Positions 11,661 to 21,984 of a stretch of 64,000 nt of DNA are shown here, piece by piece (the first letter of the stretch is position 1; the number at the start of each line of letters is the position of its first letter). Made by a program: the position numbers and the translations under genes. The stretch is from the NCBI GenBank assembly GCA_015680685.1, contig MNCI01004165.1, positions 1 through 64,000 on the forward strand, given 5' to 3'. The notes beneath the pieces were generated by a model, which saw nothing but the letters and a program-made list of their open reading frames with translations, made no database searches and was not told the origin of the DNA. Source of the DNA: Gnetum montanum. Its lineage: Eukaryota > Streptophyta > Gnetopsida > Gnetales > Gnetaceae.

Positions 11661-12119
11661 TGATGTACCATATTTGACCTAGATCCAATATCAGATACCT
11701 AATATTGGGGCCCAAGAAGCAATGTTGAATATTTGATATCATAGGATCTGTGCTAAACTAAAAATATAACACTTCGGAACATAGTTTTGAATAATTTTTA
11801 TGATAGCATAGTAGAGATCTTATAGTTCCTTTTCTCAAGATCTAGAATATTTTCTAAGGTGTCCATAGAAGGAGTCATTAAGTGTATGGATCTTTATTCG
11901 AGCACTATTGTACCTAAGTATGATAATATGTGCGACAATAAAGATGAGCTTTCTGATCAAACCTTACAACACGTTAGCTAGCTTAAATATTTTATTCATG
12001 CATTGAATATTTTTTGAAATTTCTTGTAATGTTTCCAAGTAGTTAAGCTAGCTAGATTAAGTAGCAATTCATTAAGCACATAACTATAACAACTTCAAGC
12101 ATGCGCATGATGCCTGGTA
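11661..12119 (+). repeat. E1 3' LTR, truncated
   Basis: Starts TGATGTACCATATTTGACC after the purine tract. The TATA position reads aaaatataac and the AATAAA is kept near 11936. Homology to the 5' LTR stops at gatgcctggtaat, where repeat R begins. Confidence 0.8.
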
Positions 12120-13690
12120 ATTATGATGATGATGGAGAGTTAATAAATTATGATGATGATGATGATGAATGATTACCAATGAAAATGATGGAATGTGAAG
12201 ATAGAACAGAGGATATTGAGAGAAAAATTTGAACTAAATTTTTATATTTATATGAAAACAATGAGGCCATACTATGAAATGAGGAGCAAGGATTTTCCCA
12301 TTAACTAAAGTCATGGGTTTTAACATGACTAACATGTTTCCTACCTCACACCATCCATTCTAACTATTAAATGTTATACATGAATGTAATTGCAGAGTGT
12401 AGTTTTGTAACGGTTCATTCATACATAGAACAAAATAGAATGATTGAATCATGAGATAGCTTTGACTCAACTATTACATGATGACTTATTGGCGCATAAT
12501 AGTTATTTGATGTGAAAAAAAGCATCAATAGATTGTTGAACCATCTTGGGTCTTCAAAAGAACATGATTGAATAATGAGATAGTGTTGATTCAGCTATTA
12601 CGCAATGACTTATGTGGGTCTTCAAAAGAACATGATTGAATAATGAGATAGCTTTGATTCAACTATTACATAATGACTTACTAGAGCATAATGGTTATTT
12701 TTGTTTTGACTTACTAGAGCATAATGGTTATTTAATGTGAGAAAAACATAAGCAAATTGTTTAACCATCTTAGGGCTCCCAAGGCATAAGATAGAACTTG
12801 AATGTGGATTTTTTTCTTTTTGATGGAAGATAACCATAGATGTGACTCATTTATTTATGTTTTGACTTATTAGAGCATAATGGTTATTTAATGTAAAAAA
12901 AAAACATAAGTAAATTGTTGAACCATCTTAGGGCTCCCAAGGTAGAAGCTAGATCTTGAATGTATAACCCACAACCTCCCAACTGAGAGATGAGTGTCAT
13001 GACCACTTGCCCTACACCCATGGATGCAATCTAGCTATAGTAGAAAGGTAGTTAGAGTTTCTTCATCTATGACCATGATAGGCACTCAACCAATAACCAT
13101 GCAATAGTGTAAAGGGTGACAGTTACAAAGCTTTACTAACCATAACACCCTTCTTACTAGTTGGTGACAGGCTTCATTATTTATGAAACTAAAATTGAAA
13201 TGAAAGATTTTAGTATGTTTGTGGATAAAAAGATTTATTGTTTGTACATCTTATGCAAAATAAAGATATATCCAATAAAATGGCTAAGCACTAGTGGATG
13301 TGACTAAAATAAATCATGCTAACTTTTTGTTATGGAAATTTTTAGTCAAAAAATAATTTTTTAAAAAAACATAGTCTTCATCCTCAAGAGCTCGTGGCTT
13401 TTTGTTGTAAATAGTATGATTTGATCATGGATGTTTAGTCAAAGAATAATTAAAAATAAACAAAAAAAACATGCTCATCTTGAAGAGCTCTTGACCCATA
13501 TAACTTATGTTCTTCTCTAAAGAGTTTAATCCATTCCTTGCTCTTTTTCCTAAGTCTATGTGAACTCCAAACATTCTTGCTAAATCTGATTGAGATTTTA
13601 ACTATAGTTATGAAACTTCTAACTATGGTTGTTTACATGTAATATACTCCAAGTAAAAGCTTTTCTTGCCTTATAAAGTTAAGTATAACT
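12120..13690 (+). repeat. Repeat R, first copy (upstream of the P450)
   Basis: Parts of this stretch recur at 39780-40456 and 63423-63490 (shared words include tcatggatgttta, agagtttcttcat and aatggctaag/aagtggctaag). Within it, 12430-12960 is built from direct repeats of a block of roughly 120 bp or more, containing ataatgagatag, attacataatgactta, gagcataatggttatt and ttgaaccatctt, repeated two to three times. GAT trinucleotide runs occur at 12125-12165. No gene is supported; it may itself be an old transposon fragment. Confidence 0.65.
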
Positions 13691-14760
13691 TTCCCACCAC
13701 TTACTTTTTAACTAACTTGCCTCTGTACTTAGGATTACCTTGCACTATATATTATTCCATATCTTTCACCATTGTATTCCATTGAAATATCATTGTTATT
13801 TTTTGTCATCTATATCGGTTTTAAAAATTTGGTTTGCTGAGTTTTTGCCCCAATTTAAATATAGCTAATGAATTGAGGGAGAGCTTCTACACAAGTATAT
13901 CACATTCCAAAAATCATATAAAATAAAGTATTTAGAGCACAATGAGCTATGTTAAAGGGTTATGATCCATGGTTGGCCTACCTTTCCACAAGACAGAATT
14001 GTGAATGTCCATGACTGAATCTTTACAATCGTTTATTGAGTTCTGCACCAAAGCTTAGATGAATTGAGTTTGTCGGCGCCTCTGTTTTTTTCATATGTTT
14101 TTGGATTACATATTTTTAAACTCAATAAGCACCAGTGGATGGCATTTTTTAAAAAACCATAATGATATTGCTTATTCTTAGAGTTTATCTTTATTGTTAC
14201 TTGTTTTTTAGTGTTGATCTTTTAAAAGCATTCAGATCGATCATTTGGACGGTCACGTGCGAACCTGTGTTTGCGACTTCAAATTTCAGAAAGTCACAAA
14301 GAATAAGTTTCCAGCAGAAAGTGGATTTGTAGAATCTTTAATTTTAAATTTCATACCAGCAACCTATGGGGTTTGAGCCAAGGACTCCAATGTCGGCACG
14401 GAACTCATTCATTTTTAATTCCACGAGAAATATTATCTTCAAGCAGGCAGCGTCAGCAACTTGGCTTATCTTTTTGCAGATTTCTGCAGATAGTGCCAAG
14501 CAACACCGTAAGCAAATAAAAAAACAGACGCAACCAGATAGCACTGACTCCATGAAGCACATCTGGATTCCTGACCCTGTGACACCTGTGCTCAACTTGA
14601 CACCTGTGCTCAACTTTGTCAAGATGGGTTGTTTTACATCTTATTCATCATGGCCGATAGTCCAAAGCCCCATTATATATCTTACGATTGGATAGGAAAG
14701 AGCCCAGAGCCATGTGAAAGTTACGTATGATAAACGCTGCCGGGCTACCAGTGCAATCTT
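13691..14760 (+). promoter_or_regulatory. 5' flanking region of the P450 gene
   Basis: This region is duplicated at 46-1400 and lies directly upstream of the TATA box. It contains a CACGTG-core G-box (gtcacgtgcg near 14250) that is also kept, as gcacgtggg, in the duplicate near 666. G-boxes bind bZIP/bHLH factors in plants, so conservation in both copies makes it a candidate element, but this is inference. An 18-bp perfect tandem repeat (14581-14616, unit gacacctgtgctcaactt) is unique to this copy. Open frames across 14344-14695 show no homology and are not called. Confidence 0.55.
14581..14616. repeat. Two-copy 18-bp tandem repeat in the P450 promoter
   Basis: The unit gacacctgtgctcaactt is repeated exactly, about 165 bp upstream of the TATA box. 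Confidence 0.9.
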
Positions 14761-14768
14761 TATAAAAG
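14761..14768 (+). promoter_or_regulatory. TATA box of the P450 gene
   Basis: TATAAAAG lies 62 bp before the chosen start codon, which leaves room for a 5' UTR of roughly 30 bases if transcription starts about 30 bases downstream, normal for plant core promoters. Confidence 0.7.
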
Positions 14769-14822
14769 CCGTGGTTGATGAACACTCTTGTTAATACAAT
14801 CAATATCACAAACATACAAGTC

Positions 14823-17800
14823 ATGGCTGTTTGGGAGGATATTTCCCTACGGTTAGCAGTGGGCATGCTACTGGTGGCAGCAGCTGGAGCAGTAATGGTA
14901 TGGAGACTGTTAATGAGCACATTGAACTATCCATCTAAGCTGTTGCTGTCACCGCGGCTGCCCCCAGGGCCAAAGGGACTGCCAGTGATAGGCATCCTGC
15001 ACTTATTAGCCTGGGCTCATGGTGGCCGGGGCCGGCACAGAGTGTTAGCAGAGCTTGCCCGTACCTACGGCGAAATCATGTATGTGCACTTGGGCAGCTT
15101 CCCAGCTGTAGTAGCCTCCTCTATAGAGGCTACACACTTGTTTCTCAAGACCCATGATGCTGCCTTTGCAAGCCGGCCGCCCAGTGCTATAACAGAGTAT
15201 GTCTTTTATGGAGGCCGTGATGCAGCCTTTTCACCCTACGGTGAGTATTGGAGGCAGGCTCGAAAAATCTGCGTGGTGCACTTGCTCACCGCCTCCAAGG
15301 TCTATCTCCTTTCTCCTTTCTCTTCCTTGTGTTTTCTCTTTTTTTTTTTTCCATGGTTTGCTGGTTATAATTAGCAGTAAGAGTTTTTAACACCGGGTAG
15401 GAGTGTAGGACCGAGTCAGTGAGTTATAAATTTAAAATATGAAAGAAAACTCTATAAAAAAGGAATTCTGAAACTGGTTTTACCCATACAAAAGTAAAAG
15501 TTTTCAGGTTCAGTTTCATAATTATATATTTTTTAAATTAAAATACTGATAAAACAAAATTTTGAATTCTGAATAATTTTAAGGAGATGCTTCCAAGAGT
15601 CTTGATTTTGTTGTAATAATATTATATTTTTGTTTTAAATGATTAGTCAAAAGATAATTAAAAATTATATTACTCATCCTTATCAGACTTCCTATTCTAC
15701 TAGTCAGTGTCAACTAAAAAGAAAAGAATTTTGCTAATTGACCTGTGAGATCTCATCACGATTTTCATTGTAACATGAGAAACATTTCAATTGATTGCCC
15801 ATGATGTGTTGTAGCTAAAAGAAGATCAATAATCAAAAAGAAAAAAGTGTCCTAATCATTCAGAGAGAATTTAGCGTTCTGATTTTAGATACTGGTGATG
15901 AAAGTGAGGGCCATGAATGAAATAGGCTTCAACCTTTTCAGTTTTTAGTAAAATGTTCAATGTTTTGGGAGCTTTCACATCTAAAGTAATAAAAGAATAC
16001 TATTTACTACTTTTAATATTAAAAATAATCATTATCATAGCTTTATCATAAGGAACATAGAGTTAGCTACTTAGCCTTCAATATTAAAAATCCTTATTTA
16101 AAAATAAGTTAGTTTTATTAAAGATACAAAACACTTGTACCAAGTTATCAAGTGAGTTTATTATATAAGAGGCTTTGTAATATATTGACCACTTAATAAT
16201 ATGGAAGCCTAGAGTCGTTATGCCTAACGCCCACCAAATTGAGCGACCTGATTTCAGGTCTGTGTGTGAAAAGCATATTCCACAATTATGCGAAAAGTTC
16301 ATAAGGCTTATCTTACCCATTTGCGTAACAAAATAAGCCGGCTACCTGAGTTATTTTCGTTACGACCTTTATCAAAAGCTAATTTGGAATTTCTAGTGTG
16401 TGGGAAAAGTTGAAAACAATATTCATAACTGGGATAAACAAAATTGACCAAATAGCTTATGCACCTTTTAACTCCATGACTTTTTGAAGTACTACTCCTT
16501 GTCACAACTGCAGATTGCATCATTTCGCCACCTTCGCGAGGAAGAAAGCAAAGCCATGGCTGCGGAACTGTGGCGCCGCAGTTGCAGAGGTGCCATGGCA
16601 GTGGATCTCAGCGCAGCATTTCGAGCAGTGCCTTTTAACATCGTGTGGCGCACACTCGCTGGGGACACATTTCCAGAGCTGCTGGAACCTCTCATGAATC
16701 TTGTCTCACATGTGTCAGAATTCATGTCGCTTCCACTTGTGGGAGATTACGTGCCGTGGCTGCGTTGGTTAGATTTGCCCACCATTTGGCGCATGAAAAA
16801 AGTTTTCTCCAGCTTTGATGCATTCGTACAAAGCTTGTTGGATCGACCAACGAACCAATGCTTCGATCCCTCATATGATACAACATTTTTGGGAACGCTG
16901 CAGAAGCTCGCACGCACAGACCCATCTGTAACACCCACTGTCATCAAGGCCTTGACTCTCGTAAGCTTATCAACGGCTTTCTTCTTTTGAGATTTTATTT
17001 TTAAATTTGGTTACCTTTAAAAACAAATCACATTTTGGGTATAGGGTAATGGCCAAGGCTGGTGAGCAAGTTATGAGTTTAATTCCTATGTCTGCTTTTG
17101 GTGTGGTAGCAGTCGTCTACACACAAGCTCATGACCTTACATTTACTTACAACATCATGACCAATAGTGGTAAAGGTACTAGGACATTCCTATTGATTGG
17201 CATACATCTACTTACTGCTGAATAGTGGTGAGGATATGCTATAATACTCTTGTTTAGTAGATTACATCCACTCTGAATGTGCTACAATACTTTTGTTTAG
17301 TGGGTCACATCTATCTGGTGAGAGAGTGCTGGGACACTTGTTTAGTGGATCACATTTACCATAAAAGAGCTTAGTAGGATATTCTTGTTTAGTGGATCAC
17401 ACTTAGTTGCAAATAATGACAGAGTACTGAGACATTCTTATTTAATAGATCATATTTACAAAACATTATTGTTTAAAAGGTCACATTTACCAAAGACATT
17501 TATTTAATGACTCATGTGAATGGGAGCACTACTTCCAATGCTTATTAACAAAAGGCAAAATACATAACTAAATAAATATTAAAAAAAAACTTACTTAAAT
17601 TTTTACCCGACAGCATAAATAAAGTTATTTAATTGCAAGCTCATGATCAACTCAACGATGCAGGATATGTTCGTGGGAGGCACCGAGACAATAGCATCGA
17701 CACTTGAATGGTCGACAACGCTGCTGCTGAAGCACCCTTCCTGTGTAGAGAAGCTTCAGCAGGAGATTGAGCAAGTAGTGGGTCTAGACCGCCAAGTCCA

Positions 17801-18278
17801 GGAATCCGATATCCCACATATGAAGTACCTGCACTGTGTTGTGAAGGAGTCCATGAGACTCTACCCTGTGGCTCCGCTTGGGCTGCTCCATTTCTCTACA
17901 GAGGAGGTCACCTTGCGGGGCTTCACTCTACCAAAGGGCACGGTGTTAATGGTGAACTATTGGGCCATGAACAGAGACCCAGCTGTGTGGAAAAGTCCCA
18001 AAGAATTCAGGCCTGAAAGATTCATGGATGAAGATGTTGTGGACTTATCTGGGCTGTCTGATTTCAAAAGCTTGCCTTTCGGTGCAGGCAGAAGAGTGTG
18101 CCCCGGCATTGCCATGGCTTTGCCCACTGTTTTGCTGGTTCTTGCAAGACTTTTGCACACATTTGAATTGGTCGCCCATGGAGAAATAGACATGGAGGAA
18201 GGACCAGGAAATATCGTGAGCAGAAAGAATCCTCTTGTGGTTGTCCCCAAGCTCAGGCTTAACCAGGAGGTGCTCTAA
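14823..18278 (+). CDS. Cytochrome P450, CYP71 clan (CYP750/CYP82-like), three exons
   Basis: This is a haem-thiolate monooxygenase of the plant A-type (CYP71) clan, expected on the ER membrane and fed electrons by NADPH-P450 reductase. I read exons 14823-15299, 16514-16960 and 17664-18278, all phase 0, giving 512 residues, normal for the family. Visible features are a hydrophobic anchor (about 11-31), the proline hinge PPGPKGLPVIG (47-57), C-helix WRQAR (143-147), I-helix GGTET (313-317, keeping the acid-alcohol pair), ESMR as ExxR (370-373), PERF (425-428) and the haem loop FGAGRRVCPG (447-456, Cys 454). The start is the first Met before the anchor and follows the TATA box. No stops or shifts interrupt the exons, which are visibly richer in GC than the flanks. 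The assignment to CYP750/CYP82 rests on memory of motif spacing. Conifer CYP750s include terpene hydroxylases, but the substrate here cannot be read from sequence. Confidence 0.9.
15300..16513 (+). other. P450 intron 1
   Basis: The donor is AAG|GTCTAT (weak beyond GT) and the acceptor is AACTGCAG|ATT. Splicing joins ...LLTASK to IASFRHLREE, the junction expected in CYP71-clan proteins. The intron is 1214 bp and AT-rich. Part of it (16144-16202) resembles the junction of the decayed upstream duplicate near 1405-1472. Confidence 0.85.
16961..17663 (+). other. P450 intron 2 with internal degenerate tandem repeat
   Basis: The donor is CTC|GTAAGC and the preferred acceptor is GATGCAG|GAT, joining VIKALTL to DMFVGGTET with the spacing seen in related P450s. 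An alternative in-frame acceptor (GCAAG at 17635-17639) would add eight residues. Between about 17190 and 17515 a degenerate tandem repeat of roughly 50 bp occurs, with the core cttgtttagtggatcacat in several variants. Confidence 0.8.
17190..17515. repeat. Degenerate ~50-bp tandem repeat in intron 2
   Basis: Successive copies of a ttgtttagtggatcacat core, increasingly diverged towards the 3' end (for example cttatttaatagatcatat). About seven copies can be followed by eye. Confidence 0.65.
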
Positions 18279-18288
18279 ATGTTCATGA

Positions 18289-18294
18289 AATAAA
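18289..18294 (+). terminator. Candidate polyadenylation signal of the P450
   Basis: AATAAA starts 11 bases after the stop codon, which is unusually close. A second AATAAA at 18409-18414 would give a more usual 3' UTR and may be the one used. Confidence 0.4.
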
Positions 18295-18299
18295 CAAAC

Positions 18300-18904
18300 G
18301 AGCCCTCTTTAAAGTTTGTCCAACAAAGCCAAGTAGTAACATAGATGGCTATAAAGGTAGATGTCAAATCTCATGGTTCACATAAACATATAATATTGTC
18401 TACCTTAGAATAAAGTACCTTAGTATTCTATTCAAGTAAAGTCATGTTATCATCTTTTAAAGGATGAGTTGCATCTTAATATTTTGATATCTTAATATTT
18501 ATTTTAATAAGATAACATCATAGAAGAAGTGTATATGCATGTGGAGATTGGAGATTATACATGATAAATGAAATTATAAAACTCATTCTAATTGTTTGAT
18601 TCAATTACTAATGGAAACACCTACACAAGTCATTGAAGAACTAAAGCATGGGTTATACAGAACTTATTTCAACAATGACTACAAGCAAACAAAGAGGGAT
18701 ATAAAAAGTTCTAATAGGAAATGTAAAAAAAAAATATAATTGTAAGAAAAAAGCTTATGTCAAGCATCAAAAAAGAAATACCAATACTACAACACAATGT
18801 AATTGAGAACGAATACTACAACACAAGCAATCAACAATGAAAAGTTAAAAATTTGTGTTTATTGTTCTACAATGTATAAATATTTATGCATTTCTAGGTC
18901 TTGT
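18300..18904. other. P450 3' flank, nothing recognised
   Basis: AT-rich sequence with no supported gene. The 3' UTR of the P450 ends somewhere in its first part, and the end of the copia fragment blends into it near 18905. Confidence 0.5.
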
Positions 18905-20374
18905 TTCAATTCTATTAGGTAGGAGTAAGTTATAAATTCAAAAAAAAGTTAAAAGACATTATGAAAATGGTCCAATAAATCCAAGGTGTCAATAGGTTGG
19001 TATGTATTAAACACTAAATTTGTTTTCATTGATTTAGACTAAATTTTTTCATGAACAATATGATAATCAATTTCAATATTCTTTGTCCATTCATAGAAGA
19101 TTGGATTACCAAGAGTATGTAAAGTAGCCTTGTTATTACAGAATAAAATTATTGCCTAAGTATGATATACTTGTAAATGTTTTTAGTCAAGAGGCCAACT
19201 ATTAATTGGATAGACTATCTTAGGGAAAATAAGTAATTATAATCATAACATAAAACTAATACAAAATTTAATATTGAAAACACTATAGTAAGAATTTAGA
19301 GTGGTTTTGGTTATTTTTCAACATGAAAATATTAGTAATAGTTCATATCTCATTAAATCAATTCTAGAATTTCATTAATTTAAAAATGATAAAGATTTTC
19401 TCAGTCAAATAATACATATATCTTATACACATGTAGCCAAATTAGTTTAACAGATTGGAAAGCCAAGTAAGTTTACAATAAATACTTACCATGACATGAT
19501 ATGTTTCTTTAGTAAAGAAATGAGAAATAATGCATTGGTTCTTTGATTTATATGAAAGTGAAAGTGCCAAAGAAGGTATAATACTTAGTAATAGATCTAT
19601 AAGTATTAGTGCAACTAGTTGAATGAGAGCCACAATAGGCATATAAGTGAAAACAACTTACATAAGAAAGTAAAATACCTTGACTTAATTGATTATTAAG
19701 GTATTTAAAAACTTTGTAAGTTGCACCAAGATGGGGTTATCAAGATTACTCCAAAAATTGGCTCAAGGTTTGAACTAAATATGCAATGTTTGGGTAAGTG
19801 ATAAAAAGATAGATAAGTTACAATAGAAGGCAACAATACAAAGATAGATTATCCAATAAAGGTTCATCATTTTTTAAGCTTCAAATTCTACTCCATTAGA
19901 AATAAAGATGGTTATAAACTAAGGAAACTAGCATCTTCAATAATATCAAACACATATTTTCTTTGTAAGAGATAAATACCTCTATGAGAGCAAGCAATTT
20001 CAATTCGAAGAAAATAGTTGAATGGCCCCAAATATTTAATTTCGAATTGATTGTGAAGAAACCCTTTAAGAACAATAATGAATGCAAGATTATTTCTAGA
20101 AATAATGATGCCATCTGCATATACCAACATTGTAGTAAAAGTGCTTCCTAATAAGCATATAAATAGAGAATGACCAAGCCTCTAATTGAGTATAGCCATT
20201 TGTAATGAGAGTAGTAGATAGTTTTTGGAACCGCTATCAAGAAGCTTTTTCAAGCCCTTAGATGGATTTTTTAAGATGACAAACATGTTTCTCCTAGTAC
20301 ACCAAAACCAAGTAGAAGAGCCATATTAACCTCTTCTTTAAGATCTCCATGAAAAAATGCATTATTGGCATCCA
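18905..20374 (-). pseudogene. Ty1/copia RT and RNase H fragment
   Basis: Read on the minus strand, the segment starts at MDANNAFFHGDLKEEV (ending at 20374), continues through the RT C-terminus LVYADGIIISRNN with YLGPFNYFLRIEI (20130-19912), where the YVDD active site reads YADG, and on to RNase H landmarks YAYCGSHS (about 19640), CNNKATLHTLGNPIF and NIEIDYHIVHEKI (about 19150-19040). This is the normal order of a Ty1/copia pol 3' half. Many stops and shifts make it a relic. Its upstream part is cut off at 20374 by a chromovirus LTR and was not found again in the window. Confidence 0.8.
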
Positions 20375-21195
20375 TGGTGAGGACCCAGCTTCAATAACCC
20401 AAAATTGAAACTAAATTCTTCAAACTTGTACATCATTGAAAGCAAGAAAGTAACTCTACACTATATTATTGCTTGTAATTAAAACTAAGTACAATTATGC
20501 TAGAAGCCAAAATACCCAAGGATAGAAAAGGGCTCAAGATCCTTTACTCACACTCACAAACATAATGGCTATGAAGTGTTACATCAATGGATGCTCCAAA
20601 GGAGATCAATATCACTCTCTTCTTACTTCTCTTAACAAACTCTTTCTACTCCCTAGACTTTCCTATCTCCTAAATGGAAGCCCTTGATGCCTATTTATAA
20701 CCTTTTAGGATTGTTTGGTGTCTGAACACAAAATTATGTCCATTATTTCTCAGCAAAGGTGACGTCTTGAATCTAGAGGAGATATTCTAATCAAGAGTTA
20801 TAATTCATAAAGGAGATGTCTTGTAGGCATGGTAGACATATTTGGTTTAGAGGAGATGTCTTCCATATATTGTAGACATCTTCCCCAAGTTGCAAGTTAA
20901 CACAAGAGACATCCAACTTCCATAGGAGATGTCTAGCTTGCACAAGAGACATATATCTACAAGACAAGACATCTTGTTTGATAGAGAGACATCTTCCTAC
21001 ATAGCCATTTTAAATTATAGACATTTTCTTGGAAGTTCCAATAAGCCAAACACAACTCTAATCATGTTCTCTTGTCCTAGAAACTTGTAGAAAGTGGAAA
21101 GATAATGCAAAAACATGACAGACACATAAAACTACTAGGAACACATAATCATAGTCTATTAAGGATGATACATGGGTTAGGTAATATCCTCATCA
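20375..21195 (-). repeat. Chromovirus 3' LTR (element G), minus strand
   Basis: On the minus strand the LTR starts TGATGAGGATATTACC directly after a purine tract and ends GGGTCCTCACCA, so it has TG...CA ends. It contains a TATA-like ggttataaatagg near 20690-20702. It is inserted in the copia RT reading frame, the five bases before it being atcca. The U3-like part (20750-21010) is packed with copies of agacatc and its complement gatgtct. Confidence 0.7.
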
Positions 21196-21208
21196 TCTCT
21201 CCCATCTT
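21196..21208 (-). other. Polypurine tract of element G
   Basis: On the minus strand this reads aagatgggagaga immediately ahead of the LTR start, as expected for second-strand priming. Confidence 0.6.
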
Positions 21209-21399
21209 TAAAATTGAATCTTATTTTGAAGTTGGCTATACACTTGGGATAGCATTAAGCTCCCACAAAGCCATGTCTTTCTCATGAACCCAAATCACAT
21301 TTTCAAGTCCCTCATCATTCAAATGCTTCAAGTACTCATGCATCTTTTGGCTTCTTATGCTTCTAGCTTCCTTTGCTTGTAGCAAAATTGGTTTCTTTA

Positions 21400-21980
21400 A
21401 AGGCTTGGATGACTTTTAATCTTCAAGTGCATCTGCAAGGGTCTTAAGACTATCCTTTAGGTTAGATGTGAGCATTTTTCCATGGAAATAACTCAAATTT
21501 AAAATATTGAATGCACAAGAAAATGGAAATGATTACAAAAATTAAGCTCATAAGCATTATCATTCACTTTAGTCCTAATCTAAAATGGACCAATCTTGCT
21601 AGAGTTGAGCTTGGAGAAGTTTACATTCTTCAATCTTTGCTTGCGTAAATGGAGTGATATATGATCACCAACATTAAATATCATCATCTTCTTTTCCAAG
21701 TTCTTTGTAAGAACAATTTCGTTTGCCTTGCCTTCAATTTTGTCTTCACTTATGCAAGTTTTTCATGCTTTTCATAAAATCTAAACCAACATGGGTACAG
21801 TCATTAAATTTCCTCAAATCATCTACCATCCTAAGAGAAAAATCATAGTTTTCCTCTTTGGATGAATGATTTGATCTATATGACTTGGTAATAGTACAAG
21901 GGAAATGTTCTGATAAATGCTACATTGATCTTGCTAAGTGAGAAAGAATATCAATAAGCACATTAAGAGGTTTCACATGG
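21400..21980 (-). pseudogene. Chromovirus integrase C-terminal remnant (element G)
   Basis: The minus strand encodes a recognisable integrase C-terminal block: FNVGDHISLHLRKQRLKNV, then SKLNSSKIGPF and NDNAYELNF (about 21700-21500). This is the GPF/Y-type domain that chromoviral Ty3/gypsy integrases carry before the 3' LTR. Frames are broken. It precedes its own polypurine tract and LTR at lower coordinates, so the 3' end of a minus-strand element is preserved. The integrase core is missing beyond 21980. Confidence 0.65.
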
Positions 21981-21984
21981 TATT

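Larger units (their letters stand above)
2586..12119 (+). mobile_element. E1: Athila/Tat-like Ty3/gypsy LTR retrotransposon, decayed
   Basis: The order is 5' LTR (2586-3397), primer site (3399-3416), gag (about 3530-5450), protease (about 6130-6480), RT and RNase H (7020-8260), integrase (8280-9570), a non-coding 3' stretch, a purine-rich tgtggggta at 11651-11659, and a 3' LTR from 11661 cut off at 12119. The domain order and the FMDD-F-S-x-Y style RT place it in the non-chromoviral Ty3/gypsy (Athila/Tat) group, as does the tRNA-Asp-like primer site. Reading frames are broken by many stops and shifts. The 5' LTR lacks its first bases and the 3' LTR lacks its last third, so target duplications cannot be checked. 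Confidence 0.85.

Noticed and set aside
14344-14695. Opposed 92- and 109-codon frames upstream of the P450
   Set aside because: The duplicate at 800-1300 does not keep these frames, and no domain is visible.
15300-15374. Open frame reading from P450 exon 1 to 15374
   Set aside because: It runs into intron 1; the CYP71-clan sequence continues at 16514 after a clean GT...AG pair.
17007-17225. 72-codon frame inside P450 intron 2
   Set aside because: It lies wholly in the intron, overlaps the degenerate tandem repeat and has no recognisable similarity.
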